DNA of 64,000 nt from assembly GCF_003464085.1 (NCBI RefSeq), contig NZ_QSDR01000005.1, positions 62,001 to 126,000 on the forward strand, written 5' to 3'. Under the pieces are notes generated by a model. It searched no databases, was not told where the DNA came from, and saw only the letters and a list, made by a program, of their open reading frames with translations. Shown here piece by piece: positions 18,892-28,194 of this stretch. The stretch comes from Clostridium sp. AM58-1XD (GTDB taxonomy: Bacteria; Bacillota; Clostridia; Lachnospirales; Lachnospiraceae). The translations under genes were made by a program, and so were the position numbers. How positions within the stretch are numbered: the stretch's first letter is position 1; each line of letters starts with the position of its first letter.

Positions 18892-20511
18892 ATGAGACAA
18901 AAAATGATTTCATTTTTAATAATGGTTTTATGCGGTATGTTTCTCGTTTCATGCCGGAAGCCGTCAGAGAGTGAGCCGGTTTTGAAGCTTTCGCTGGATG
19001 CGGAGGTTTCAACGCTGGATGCCCAGGCGGCGGTCGACAGCGCTTCTCTGGAGGTGATCGGGAGTATTATGGAAGGGCTATATGCCATAGACAAAGATGA
19101 AACTGCCGTTCCTGCCATGGCGGAGAGAGAAGAGGTATCTGACGACGGACTGGTACATACATTTTATCTGAAAGAAGCCTGCTGGTCAGATGGAAGCCCT
19201 GTTACAGCAGATGACTTCGTGTACGGCTTTCACAGAGCGGCGGATCCGGCGCTAGCGAATGAAAACGCATATCTTCTGGACATTGCAGGAATCGCCAACG
19301 CGAAAGCCGTTTCGAGGGGGGAACTGCCCTTACATGAACTTGGAATCCGGGCGGTAGACGAGAAGGTGCTGGAGATTACCCTGGACAGGCCTGTGCCGTA
19401 TTTTCAATCGATGCTGGCGTTTCCGCTGTTTTTTCCGGCGAAGGAAGCGTTTGTTGAAGCATGCGGAAATGAATATGCAATGACGCCTGAACGGCTTCTT
19501 ACCAACGGCCCTTTTATGATGGAACAATACAACCCGTCGGCAGTTTCATTTTCTCTTGTAAAAAATCCATATTATAAGGGGGAAGAAGGGAAGGTAGAAA
19601 AAATCCACTATCAGGTAATAAAAGACTCTCAGCAGGCGCTTCTGTCTTATCAGAACGGCGATCTGGATGTGGCTCCGTTAAACGGAGAACAGGCAGACCA
19701 GTTGAAAATCGATCCGGAATTTCATTCCTTCTTTCTCGGTTCCCTGTGGTATATTTCTCCTAACCAGAAGGCGAAAGGGCTGGAAAATGAAAAGATAAGG
19801 AAGGCGCTGGCCGTCAGCTTTGATAAAGAGGCGGTCACGGAGCGGATCATGAAAGACGGCTCAGTACCTGCCGGTTTTGCGGTGCCGAGAGGATTGGGAA
19901 AGGGGCCGGACGGTGCGGATATGCGGGATGACGGCACGGTTTATCTGGAGTACGACAGGACAGCTGCGGCAGAATACTGGAAACAGGCCAGAGAGGAGCT
20001 GGGATTGGGCGAAGGTGATACGATCTCTTATACACTGCTGGTAGAAGATACGGAAGCAGCCTCTCTCATCGCACAGTTTTTTCAGAATCAGGTCGAGAAA
20101 ACGCTCCCTGGTATGATGATCCGTATCGAGAGGGTGCCGAAAAAGGTCAGGCTCTCCAGAATGAAGGATGGGGACTATGAACTGGGACTTGTGAGATGGG
20201 GAGGGGACTACGCGGACCCAACGGCATTTTTGGAAATGTGGACGACGGATTCCCCGTATAATTATGGCTCCTGGTCCGATGCAGAATATGATGCCATGAT
20301 CCGGTATGCAAATAAAGGCTATCTTCACGGAGAAGAGGGAAAGCGGTGGAATACCTTAAAAGAGGCTGAGAAAATAGTTATGGAGCAGGCTGTGATTTTT
20401 CCTGTCTGCCAGAAGGCAAATGCGTATATGGTCAGAAAAACGGTAAAGGGAATGGAATTTCACCCTACAGGAATTAACAGGATTTTTCGAAAATGTGAAA
20501 AAATAGATTAA
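18892..20511 (+). CDS. Peptide ABC transporter substrate-binding lipoprotein
   Basis: Family 5 extracellular solute-binding protein (OppA/DppA type), 539 residues. The lipoprotein signal is clear: MRQKMISFLIMVLCGMFLVSC, with the modified Cys near residue 21. Family markers include LSLDAEVSTLDAQ at the mature N-terminus, WSDGSPVTADDFVYGFHRA, and a C-terminal YADPTAFLEMWTTDSPYN segment. I chose ATG 18892 because AGGAAGGA sits 8 bases upstream; starts at 18865/18868 overlap the ATPase stop codon but add a charged extension before the signal peptide. Last gene of the transporter operon. Confidence 0.88.
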   Translation: MRQKMISFLIMVLCGMFLVSCRKPSESEPVLKLSLDAEVSTLDAQAAVDSASLEVIGSIMEGLYAIDKDETAVPAMAEREEVSDDGLVHTFYLKEACWSDGSPVTADDFVYGFHRAADPALANENAYLLDIAGIANAKAVSRGELPLHELGIRAVDEKVLEITLDRPVPYFQSMLAFPLFFPAKEAFVEACGNEYAMTPERLLTNGPFMMEQYNPSAVSFSLVKNPYYKGEEGKVEKIHYQVIKDSQQALLSYQNGDLDVAPLNGEQADQLKIDPEFHSFFLGSLWYISPNQKAKGLENEKIRKALAVSFDKEAVTERIMKDGSVPAGFAVPRGLGKGPDGADMRDDGTVYLEYDRTAAAEYWKQAREELGLGEGDTISYTLLVEDTEAASLIAQFFQNQVEKTLPGMMIRIERVPKKVRLSRMKDGDYELGLVRWGGDYADPTAFLEMWTTDSPYNYGSWSDAEYDAMIRYANKGYLHGEEGKRWNTLKEAEKIVMEQAVIFPVCQKANAYMVRKTVKGMEFHPTGINRIFRKCEKID

Positions 20512-20540
20512 TTGATTCTTCATGTCAGATAAGGTATAAT
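20512..20540 (+). promoter_or_regulatory. Promoter between the peptide transporter and the antiporter operon
   Basis: TTGATT (20512-20517) directly after the stop codon, 17-base spacer, TATAAT (20535-20540). Transcription would start near 20547, giving a leader of about 260 bases before mrpE that contains a terminator and a large perfect hairpin. Confidence 0.65.
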
Positions 20541-20572
20541 AACCAAGTGAGCAATGAGACATGCAGAAAAAG

Positions 20573-20622
20573 AGGACTGGAATTGAGCATTGTGCTTGCA
20601 CAAAATCAATACGGTCCTTTTT
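20573..20622 (+). terminator. Terminator or attenuator upstream of the antiporter operon
   Basis: AGGAC and GTCCT form the base of an imperfect hairpin with an inner GTGC-TT-GCAC stem, followed by five T. It can end the peptide transporter operon, but it also lies 30 bases downstream of the promoter at 20512, so it could attenuate the antiporter transcript. Confidence 0.6.
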
Positions 20623-20628
20623 ATTGAA

Positions 20629-20690
20629 CAGAATTCCTGAGCCGGCTGCAGAAATGCGGAAAACTGGCTGCAGCCGGCTCAGGAATTCTG
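20629..20690. repeat. Perfect 23-bp inverted repeat
   Basis: Arms 20629-20651 and 20668-20690 are perfect reverse complements (CAGAATTCCTGAGCC... with its mirror) around a 16-base loop. Neither strand has a T run after it, so it is not an ordinary terminator. A second weaker GC-rich hairpin with seven T follows at about 20718-20755. Nothing else is coded between 20691 and 20809. Confidence 0.9.
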
Positions 20691-20809
20691 AAAGAAAATG
20701 AAAAAGGGCGGGATGCCTGCATAAAAGCAGAGATCAGTCCTTTTTTTCTACAGAAGGGATTTTTTATCCATTGTGTTAAAAAAATGTTAAAGAGCAGGGG
20801 GAAGAGGAG

Positions 20810-21333
20810 TTGTTTGCAGTCTTATATTTGATCTTTGTATTGTTGAATGGAAGCTGACGCCGGAAATACTGATATTGGGAATACCTGTTTCAGGCGCCGT
20901 CTACTGGTTCTGCTGCCGGTTTCTCGGATACCGCATGGACTACGACAGGGCCATTTTTAAAGTGATACCGCTGATTATGAAATATGCGGGGATTGCTGTC
21001 TGGGAAGTAGTGAAGGCAAACGTGGAAGTGATCAGGATTGTGCTCTCCCCCAGAATGAACATTGATCCCGTTATTTTTTATTTTAAGACGGACCTGAAGA
21101 CGGCAGGAGCCAGAACGGCGCTGGCCAATACGATTACACTTACACCAGGTACGATTACCGTCTCCATTGTGGAGGACATGCTGTGCATTCACGCGTTGAA
21201 GAGAGAGATGGCGGAGAGCCTTCCCATCTGGCATATGATTCGTATCCTTCATCAGATCGAAGATACGGCGCTGAAGGCTTCAGGCTCCGGCGTGATAATA
21301 GAGAAGAAAGAGGAGGCAGGCGGAAAAGAATGA
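20810..21333 (+). CDS. mrpE: Mrp-type Na+/H+ antiporter subunit E (frameshifted)
   Basis: Small membrane subunit of the Mrp cation/proton antiporter. The N-terminal helix FAVLYLIFVLLNG starts at a TTG at 20810 (AGGGGGA seven bases upstream) and runs into a stop; one missing base near 20851 joins it to KLTPEILILGIPVSGAVYWF and the rest, giving 174 residues. Conserved MrpE elements are IVLSPRMNIDPVIF and ANTITLTPGTITVSI, followed by a soluble C-terminal part (HALKREMAESLP). First gene of the operon; its stop overlaps the mrpF start (ATGA). Confidence 0.8.
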
Positions 21334-21662
21334 GCAGGGAAACATTTCATATGATTCTGATTATTATTATGACTATCATCAGCATCAACATGATTTTCTG
21401 TCTGATCCGGGCTGCGATGGGGCCCAGGTTTTCCGACAGGCTGGTGGCTGTCAATATGGTGAGCACCAAAACGGTACTTATGATCGCGCTCCTGATCAAA
21501 TATTTTGAAGAAAGTTTTCTGGTGGATATCTGCCTGATCTACGCACTGATCAGTTTCCTGACCGTAGTCGCGCTGACCAGGCTTCTGGCGGAGAGCGGAA
21601 AAAAGAAAAAGACGGCAAAAGAGGATAAGCCGGTAATGAAAGAAGGAGGAGAAAACGTATGA
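21330..21662 (+). CDS. mrpF: Mrp antiporter subunit F
   Basis: A 110-residue protein with three membrane helices and the MrpF hallmark GPRFSDRLVAVNMVSTKTV. The last 20 residues are a charged tail (SGKKKKTAKEDKP). The ATG at 21330 overlaps the mrpE stop, and its own stop overlaps mrpG, so E-F-G are coupled as in other Mrp operons. Confidence 0.88.
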   Translation: MSRETFHMILIIIMTIISINMIFCLIRAAMGPRFSDRLVAVNMVSTKTVLMIALLIKYFEESFLVDICLIYALISFLTVVALTRLLAESGKKKKTAKEDKPVMKEGGENV

Positions 21663-21979
21663 CATACTTAATCGGAAGCGTTTTAATGGTGCTTGGAACG
21701 TTTGTGCTGTGCGTGGCTACATTCGGCATATTCCGGTTCCGTTATGTGCTGAACCGTATGCACGTCGCGGCCAAGTGCGATACGCTGGGCTGCCTTCTCA
21801 TCCTGACCGGACTGATGATATCAAACGGATGGAATATGGAGACGGGGAAAATTGCCCTTATTATTATTTTTGTCTGGCTGACAAGCCCTGTGGCTTCTCA
21901 TATGATCGCAGAAGCGGAGATGGACAGCAATGAAGAGATCGAAAAGGAATGCGAGGTGATATACCGTGAAGATATTTGA
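21659..21979 (+). CDS. mrpG: Mrp antiporter subunit G
   Basis: 106 residues, three predicted helices, with the MrpG motif GIFRFRYVLNRMHVAAKCDTLG. AAAGGAGG lies 8 bases before the ATG. Overlaps mrpF by 4 and the next gene by 14 bases. Confidence 0.88.
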   Translation: MTYLIGSVLMVLGTFVLCVATFGIFRFRYVLNRMHVAAKCDTLGCLLILTGLMISNGWNMETGKIALIIIFVWLTSPVASHMIAEAEMDSNEEIEKECEVIYREDI

Positions 21980-22208
21980 GATTATACTGCTGGTATTTCT
22001 AATCATATGTGCGTTCTGCGTACTGAGAAGCAAAAACCTTTTCGTGGCTGCGATTATTTTTATGGCATACAGTCTGATTATGAGCATCATCTGGGCCCTC
22101 CTTCAGTCGCCTGACCTGGCGATCACGGAAGCAGCCGTAGGAGCGGGAATCACGGGGATACTGATCTTTGTGACACTGAAGAAAATTGGAGCGTTAAAGG
22201 GGGAGTAG
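21966..22208 (+). CDS. MbhD-like antiporter subunit (DUF4040; MrpA C-terminal module 1)
   Basis: An 80-residue, three-helix protein corresponding to the first C-terminal module of MrpA, which is a separate gene (MbhD) in Mbh-type systems. The diagnostic stretch is LLQSPDLAITEAAVGAGI, including the conserved Asp and Glu residues thought to line an ion path. Its presence as an independent gene shows that MrpA is split in this operon. Confidence 0.85.
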   Translation: MKIFEIILLVFLIICAFCVLRSKNLFVAAIIFMAYSLIMSIIWALLQSPDLAITEAAVGAGITGILIFVTLKKIGALKGE

Positions 22209-22209
22209 T

Positions 22210-23139
22210 ATGGATTCCGATAAGTACCGTCATTTTTACAGGACCTTTGTAAACTGGGTGGAAAACGGGGATCCCTTCGATCCGGAGGAATTTAAGGAAG
22301 ATGGGATATATTTTGAAGAATCGAAGAAAAGGAGGACGGGCAAGCGTCTGAAACACCGTGCGGAAGGATACGTTGTCCTTCACGGCGTGCCTGTGTTTAC
22401 ACGGGTCTACAGGATAGCCACCAGGCTGATCTGCCTGGCCTGCATGTGCATGCTGCTGCTCGTCGTATCCCACCTTCCGGAATTCGGCAGGGCGGACAAC
22501 CCGTCCAACAATGAGGTTGTAGAACGGTATCTTTCGAAGGGGCTTGATGAGACGGGGGCTACGAACATCGTAACAGGTGTCATCCTGGATTACAGGGCGT
22601 TCGATACCTTTGGAGAATCCGTAGTTCTGTTCCTTTCTGTTATCAGCGTTGTGACACTTTTGAGAACCGGTGAAAAAAAGGAAGACCGGGCAGGAAAAAA
22701 AGAAGAGCCGCTGTGCGGGGGCGGTGGGGACATGATTTTGAAACAGGTGTCTGTCATCTTGATCCCGTTCATCCTGCTCTTTGGCATCTATGTGATTCTG
22801 AACGGGCATCTTTCCCCGGGAGGAGGATTTTCAGGTGGAACAGTGATAGGAGCAGGCCTGATTTTATATGCCAATGCTTTTGGATATGAAAGGATACACC
22901 GCTTTTTCAGCTTCCGAACCTTTACATATATCAGCAGCGGCGCGCTGCTCATCTACGGTATTTCCAAAGGGTATTCCTTTTTCTGCGGCGGGAATCACCT
23001 GGAATCAGGGATTCCCCTGGGCAGGCCGGGAGCCATTTTCAGCGGCGGCCTGATTCTCATTCTGAATATCTGTGTCGGACTGGTGGTAGCCGGTACGGTA
23101 TACTGCTTTTATTCTCTGTTCCGGGAAGGGGAGGTGTAG
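22210..23139 (+). CDS. mrpB: MbhE-MrpB fusion antiporter subunit
   Basis: 309 residues in two parts. Residues about 65-160 resemble the last MrpA module (MbhE), with the conserved ILDYRAFDTFGESVVL. Residues about 175-305 are MrpB, with LNGHLSPGGGFSGGTVIGAG. The first 60 residues are soluble, charged and not familiar to me. It starts one base after the preceding stop. The order MbhD, MbhE-MrpB, MrpC, MrpD fits a cation/proton antiporter with a dismembered MrpA. Confidence 0.85.
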   Translation: MDSDKYRHFYRTFVNWVENGDPFDPEEFKEDGIYFEESKKRRTGKRLKHRAEGYVVLHGVPVFTRVYRIATRLICLACMCMLLLVVSHLPEFGRADNPSNNEVVERYLSKGLDETGATNIVTGVILDYRAFDTFGESVVLFLSVISVVTLLRTGEKKEDRAGKKEEPLCGGGGDMILKQVSVILIPFILLFGIYVILNGHLSPGGGFSGGTVIGAGLILYANAFGYERIHRFFSFRTFTYISSGALLIYGISKGYSFFCGGNHLESGIPLGRPGAIFSGGLILILNICVGLVVAGTVYCFYSLFREGEV

Positions 23140-23141
23140 CC

Positions 23142-23507
23142 GTGAGAATAGAAATGCTTTTTACAAATTATTATGAATCGGCCTCTGTAATCCTGTTCAG
23201 CATCGGCTTTGCCATGCTGCTTCTGCAGAGAAATCTGATTAAAAAGGTCATGGGACTCAATATCATGGATACGTCCGTTTACCTTTTTCTGGCAGCAAAG
23301 GGATATATTGCAGGAAGGGGAGTGCCCATTGCCGTTCCTGGAGAACCTGCTTTGGCAGACAGGTTTGTCAATCCCCTGCCGGGCGGGCTTGTGCTCACCG
23401 GAATCGTAGTTTCGGTCAGCGTTTCGGCCATTTTGCTGGCTCTGATCCAGAAATTTTACAATTATTACGGCACGGTCAATCTGGATGACATGCTGTTCAA
23501 GGATTAA
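23142..23507 (+). CDS. mrpC: Mrp antiporter subunit C (NuoK-like)
   Basis: 121 residues with three helices, homologous to NuoK of complex I: RNLIKKVMGLNIMDTSVYLFL and the VLTGIVVSVSVSAILLAL helix. GTG start at 23142 with GGGGAGG upstream. A loop of about 20 residues rich in Pro and Gly (GVPIAVPGEPALADRF) separates helices 2 and 3, as in MrpC. Confidence 0.9.
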   Translation: MRIEMLFTNYYESASVILFSIGFAMLLLQRNLIKKVMGLNIMDTSVYLFLAAKGYIAGRGVPIAVPGEPALADRFVNPLPGGLVLTGIVVSVSVSAILLALIQKFYNYYGTVNLDDMLFKD

Positions 23508-23521
23508 GGGGAGGTGCTGTC

Positions 23522-25039
23522 ATGATTCATTTTGCAGACAACATTCCCTTTATCAGCCTGTTTCTGATGATGATCGGAGGCGTGGTGACGCCTTTGCTGA
23601 ATAACGAAAAGCGGGCGAGACGGCTGCACATTGCTCTGATTGCGGCGGTGGGGATTCTGTCATTCGTCCTTCTGTACGAAACGATCAGCGGTTATTCTTT
23701 TACGTTCATCATGGGCCATTTTCCGGCCCCATGGGGGAATGAAGTGAGGGCGGGAGCGTTTGAAGCACTTATGGCCTCTGTATTTTCCATCGTCATGCTG
23801 CTTTCTGTCATAGGCAATCTGCGTTCGCTGAAAACGGATATCAGACCGGAGAAGGCGCCTCTGTATTACGTTATGATGAATCTGCTGTTCTGCTCGCTTC
23901 TGGCTCTGATCTATACCAACGATCTGTTTACCGCATATGTATTTATAGAAATCAACACGATTTCCGCATGCGCGATCGTGATGGCAAAGGAGAACGGGGA
24001 AACGATTCTGGCCACGATCCGGTACATGATCATGAGCCTTTTGGGCAGCGGCCTGATTCTCATTGCCATAGCCATCCTGTACAGCCAGACGGGCCATCTT
24101 TTAATGGTACCGATGAAGGCCTCGATCGAAACCATCGTATCCTCTGGGAGAGACGTGCTGCCGCTTAAAATGGGGCTGGCCATGATAACTGTGGGCCTGG
24201 CGGTGAAGAGCGCATTATATCCGTTCAGCTCCTGGCTGCCGGGAGCCCATGGAAGCGCCACGTCGGCGTCCAGCGCAGTCCTTTCCGGACTCGTTCTGAA
24301 GGGCTACATCATTCTTCTGCTCAAAATATTTTTCCGCGTATTCGGACTGGATACGGTAGTTCTCTTTCACATGGACGATGTACTCTTTGTTTTTGGGGCG
24401 TTTGCAATGGTCATGGCGTCTGTAAAGGCGCTGCAGCAGCAGACGATAAAGAGAGTAATTGCTTACTCGTCGATCTCTCAGATCGGCTACATATTCATGG
24501 GAATCGGTATGGGAAATATCGCAGGATATACGGCTGCAGCCTTTCACATCATTTCCCATGCGGCTACAAAGCCCATGCTGTTTACAGCGGCGGGAAGCCT
24601 GATGGATGCGAACGGCCATAAACCGGAAATCAGCAGCATGAGAGGAGTAGGAAGACAGAATCCTGCCGCAGGTCTCGGCATTATCGTGGGCGGTATGGCG
24701 ATGATCGGCATTCCTTTTTTCTCAGGATTCATCTCCAAGATCACATTCGCAATGGCTTCGTTCGGTTCGGAAAAATCCATCGTCACCCTGGGAGCGCTGG
24801 CAGTCAGTACGGTTTTGAACGCCATGTATTACATCCCGCTCATGATGATTGTCTTTTCCGCAGGTGATGTGGGGACTGAGATCAATGAGCACGACCACGC
24901 GGTAAAAAAGCCGTTTTATCACGCTGGAATGCCCTTCTATGGGGCTATGGCCGTTTTTATAGCAGCCAATGTATTTCTGGGAACATGTTATGAGCCGATT
25001 ATCCAGATTATCGGAGACGGCCTGCTTCAATTCGGATAG
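23522..25039 (+). CDS. mrpD: Proton-conducting antiporter subunit, MrpD-like (first of three)
   Basis: A 505-residue, roughly 14-helix protein of the ND2/ND4/ND5 family. The expected ion-path residues are present: Glu in the TM5 region (AYVFIEINTISA) and Lys in the TM7 region (VKSALYPFSSWLPGAHG), followed by the conserved HAATKPMLF. MrpD couples proton and cation movement in the complex. AGGTG lies upstream of the ATG; mrpC ends 14 bases before. Confidence 0.9.
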   Translation: MIHFADNIPFISLFLMMIGGVVTPLLNNEKRARRLHIALIAAVGILSFVLLYETISGYSFTFIMGHFPAPWGNEVRAGAFEALMASVFSIVMLLSVIGNLRSLKTDIRPEKAPLYYVMMNLLFCSLLALIYTNDLFTAYVFIEINTISACAIVMAKENGETILATIRYMIMSLLGSGLILIAIAILYSQTGHLLMVPMKASIETIVSSGRDVLPLKMGLAMITVGLAVKSALYPFSSWLPGAHGSATSASSAVLSGLVLKGYIILLLKIFFRVFGLDTVVLFHMDDVLFVFGAFAMVMASVKALQQQTIKRVIAYSSISQIGYIFMGIGMGNIAGYTAAAFHIISHAATKPMLFTAAGSLMDANGHKPEISSMRGVGRQNPAAGLGIIVGGMAMIGIPFFSGFISKITFAMASFGSEKSIVTLGALAVSTVLNAMYYIPLMMIVFSAGDVGTEINEHDHAVKKPFYHAGMPFYGAMAVFIAANVFLGTCYEPIIQIIGDGLLQFG

Positions 25040-25049
25040 AGGAGGAATT

Positions 25050-26528
25050 ATGGGAGATATTCTGTATTTGCTGCTTCCGGTCGTATTCCCGATAACGTCC
25101 GGAGCGCTGATCTGGGCCGTAAAACCGGGAAGGCGGGCGGTGCGCTGCCTTTCGTTCCTCGCATTTGGAACGGAAATCTTATTTGTGGCGCTGGCCGGAA
25201 TGGCAGCCTTTGGAAAGACGGCCGGAATCTGGCAGCTGTGCCAGGGTCTGGAGATTCGCCTCCGCCTGGACGGGCTGGGTCTTTTAATGGCTGTTCTCGT
25301 TCCATCGGTCTGGCTGCTGGCGGCCGTATTTTCATTCGAATACATGCTCCATGAAGAGGAAGAGTACCGGTTGTTCGGATGTTTTCTCATGTCATCCGGT
25401 GCGCTGATCGGGGTGGCCTGTGCGGCAAATTTCGTAACGCTGTATACATTTTTTGAGCTGATGACCTTAGCCAGTGTTCCCCTTGTATTTCATTCCAGAA
25501 AAAAACAGGCGATCAGGGCGGGTATGGTCTACCTGGCCTATTCCATGTTCGGAGCCTCCCTTGCGCTGGGATCCTTCTTTTTCCTGAGCCACTATACATC
25601 GGATATGAACTTCGCTCTGGGCGGCGTGCTGGAGGCGGAAAAAGCGGCGGGCCACGAAAACTTTCTTCATGTGCTGGCGTTTCTGTCCATCGCAGGATTT
25701 GGAGCAAAGGCGGGCCTTATGCCTCTTCATCCGTGGCTTCCCACGGCACATCCGGTGGCACCGGCTCCCGGAAGCGCCGTGCTTTCCGGGCTGATTACGA
25801 AGGCGGGAATCGTAGCGGTCATCCGCATGGCGTATTACATCTTCGGGGTAGAATTCCTGGCGGGAAGCTGGGTACAGACAGTTCTGCTTTCCATGGCTCT
25901 CATAACGGTTTTTATGGGGTCCATGCTGGCATATAAGGAGAAAAAACTGAAAAAACGCCTGGCCTATTCTTCCGTCAGCCAGCTTTCCTACGCCTTGTTC
26001 GGTATTTTTCTGCTGTCGCCGGAAGGACTTTACGGGGCTTTGCTTCAGGTTGTATTCCATGCATTGACAAAGAATACGCTGTTTCTCTGCGCTGGCGCTG
26101 TGATCTATAAGACGGGGAAGAAGTGGGTCTATGACCTCAGAGGAATCGGTAAAGAGATGCCGGTTGTCATGTGGTGCTTTACCCTGGCCGCTGTTTCGCT
26201 TGTGGGAATTCCGCCTGCCGGCGGCTTTCTTGCGAAATGGCATCTGGCCGTTGGAGCGCTTGAGGGCTCTTACGGTGTAATTTCTTATCTCGGTCCGGCC
26301 GTCCTTCTTATCAGCGCGCTTTTGACGGCAGGATATCTGTTCCCGATTTTTATTGAGGGATTTTTCCCTGGAAATGACTATGACTACGGCAGCCTGAAAA
26401 GTGCAGAGCCGACGCTGCTTATGAAGGTGCCTCTGATCGTGATGAGCAGCGCCCTGTTCCTCATAGGAATGTTCGGAACGCCTCTGTTCACCGCACTGAG
26501 GGAAACAGCCGCGTCTATGATCGTATAG
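25050..26528 (+). CDS. Proton-conducting antiporter subunit, ND5/MrpD-like (second of three)
   Basis: 492 residues, same family as the preceding gene but diverged from it. TM5 Glu is in YTFFELMTLASVPLV and the TM7 Lys in FGAKAGLMPLHPWLPTAHP. HALTKNTLFLCAG matches the TM8-9 region. The ATG at 25050 is supported by GAGGAGG seven bases upstream. It has the short form without the long lateral helix of NuoL. Confidence 0.88.
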   Translation: MGDILYLLLPVVFPITSGALIWAVKPGRRAVRCLSFLAFGTEILFVALAGMAAFGKTAGIWQLCQGLEIRLRLDGLGLLMAVLVPSVWLLAAVFSFEYMLHEEEEYRLFGCFLMSSGALIGVACAANFVTLYTFFELMTLASVPLVFHSRKKQAIRAGMVYLAYSMFGASLALGSFFFLSHYTSDMNFALGGVLEAEKAAGHENFLHVLAFLSIAGFGAKAGLMPLHPWLPTAHPVAPAPGSAVLSGLITKAGIVAVIRMAYYIFGVEFLAGSWVQTVLLSMALITVFMGSMLAYKEKKLKKRLAYSSVSQLSYALFGIFLLSPEGLYGALLQVVFHALTKNTLFLCAGAVIYKTGKKWVYDLRGIGKEMPVVMWCFTLAAVSLVGIPPAGGFLAKWHLAVGALEGSYGVISYLGPAVLLISALLTAGYLFPIFIEGFFPGNDYDYGSLKSAEPTLLMKVPLIVMSSALFLIGMFGTPLFTALRETAASMIV

Positions 26529-26542
26529 AAAGGAGAGAAGAT

Positions 26543-28017
26543 ATGAGAGAAATCTGGCTGCTTGTGCCGATCATTCTTCCGATTCTGACAGGGATGGTCA
26601 TTCTTCTCATCCGCCCGAAAAAGAGAGGCGTTCTCTGGTGGATTACAGGAACAGGCGTTACCCTGACTTCAGCCGCCATTTTCCTGCTGGCGCTTTATCC
26701 GCCGGTTGGCCGTCTGGTGCTCTTTTCCTTTGGAAACAAAATGGTGTTTTCCCTTGGAGCAGACGGGCTTTCCCGGGTATTTGCGGCGATGATCGCTTTT
26801 TTATGGCCTCTGACGACCATGTATTCCTTTGAATATATGAAGCACGAAGGCCGGGAAAATAAATTTTTCTGCTGTTTTTCCATTACATATGGAGTGGTAA
26901 CCGGCATTGCCTTTGCAGGAAGCCTCATTACCATGTATTTTTTCTATGAGCTGATGACTTTTATCACCCTTCCCATGGTAATGCATTCCATGGATAAAAA
27001 GGCCGTCTATGCAGGCAAGAAATATCTGCCTTTTCCATGACAGGGGCGGCGCTGGCGTTTGTCAGCCTGATCGCGATCTATCACTATTCCACTACAATGG
27101 AATTCGTCTGGGGCGGAGTGCTGGAGAGCGGGATTTCGGGAACAGAAGCGACTCATATGTATGCCGCTTTTCTGCTGGCCTTTTTTGGCTTCGGTGTAAA
27201 AGCAGCCATTATTCCATTTGAAAGCTGGCTTCCGACGGCTTCTGTGGCGCCGACGCCGGTGTCGGCCCTGCTTCATGCGGTAGCCGTTGTAAAGGGCGGC
27301 GTGTTCGCTATCATGCGGCTGATATACTGGATATTCGGCCCTGATTTCCTCTATGGAAGCTGGGCTCAGGCCATCGTAATCGGCGTGGCGGGGGCAACGA
27401 TTATATATGGATCGGGAAGAGCGTTTTTTACCCAGCATCTGAAGAGGAGACTGGCATATTCCACGGTCAGCCAGCTTTCCTATATCCTGCTGGGCATTAC
27501 GCTTATGACGCCGGCCGGTCTGTCAGCCGGCCTGACCCACATGATTTTTCACGCATTTATGAAAATCACGCTGTTCTTCTGCGCAGGGGCGGTGCTTTAT
27601 AAGACGGAGCAGGAATACGTTTACCAGATGAAGGGGGCAGGGAAATCCATGCCTGTCATATTTTTCTGCTTTTCCGTCATGGGGCTGGCACTGGTGGGGG
27701 TTCCGCCTTTGGGAGGCTTCATCAGTAAATGCCGGATCGGAATAGCGGCGGCCGGGTCGGGAGTCCTGATTGGGAATCTTGGTGTATGCGCGCTGATCCT
27801 TTCGGCGCTTCTCACCCTGTTTTACATGGCGACGGTGATCGCTGCGGCGTGGTTTCCGGAGAAGGGAAAAGAAGAGAAGATATGGGATGAAAAACATGAT
27901 CCGAACTGGATGATGAAACTGCCCGTCATTACGATCACAGCCGTCTGTGTTCTTCTGGCGCTCAATGCCGGAAAAATGACGGCAGTTTTCGACAGAATTG
28001 CATCCGGAATGCTTTGA
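26543..28017 (+). CDS. Proton-conducting antiporter subunit, ND5/MrpD-like (third; frameshifted)
   Basis: 491 residues once a base missing near 27027-27030 is restored; the first part ends YAGKKYLPFP and the next frame continues FSMTGAALAFVSLI. TM5 Glu in FFYELMTFITLPMVM, TM7 Lys in FGVKAAIIPFESWLPTASV and the HAFMKITLFFCAG block are conserved. GAAAGGAGAG precedes the ATG, 14 bases after the preceding gene. Last gene before the strong terminator at 28046. Confidence 0.85.
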
Positions 28018-28045
28018 AAAACATCAGTATATCCCAATACAGTAT

Positions 28046-28098
28046 AAAATGGGAGGCTGCGAACCAGCGTTAGCTAGGTTTGCAGCCTCCCATTTTTT
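28046..28098 (+). terminator. Bidirectional terminator between the antiporter operon and the transketolase genes
   Basis: AAAATGGGAGGCTGC(G)AACC pairs with its mirror ending GCAGCCTCCCATTTT around a 12-base loop and is followed by six T; the A run on the other flank makes it work on the minus strand as well. The two operons converge here. The bases from 28099 to 28194 hold nothing I recognise. Confidence 0.9.
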
Positions 28099-28194
28099 AT
28101 TTTCCAGGAAAGACCTTGTTCTTATATAGGGAAGAGCGTCTTATAAAATCTTTGCCGTCCTCCCTTCATGAACGGAATTGGACCGATCAAAAAA

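Noticed and set aside
20629..20690. 23-bp inverted repeat as a rho-independent terminator
   Set aside because: No T run follows on either strand and the loop is 16 bases. A normal terminator is already present at 20573-20622.
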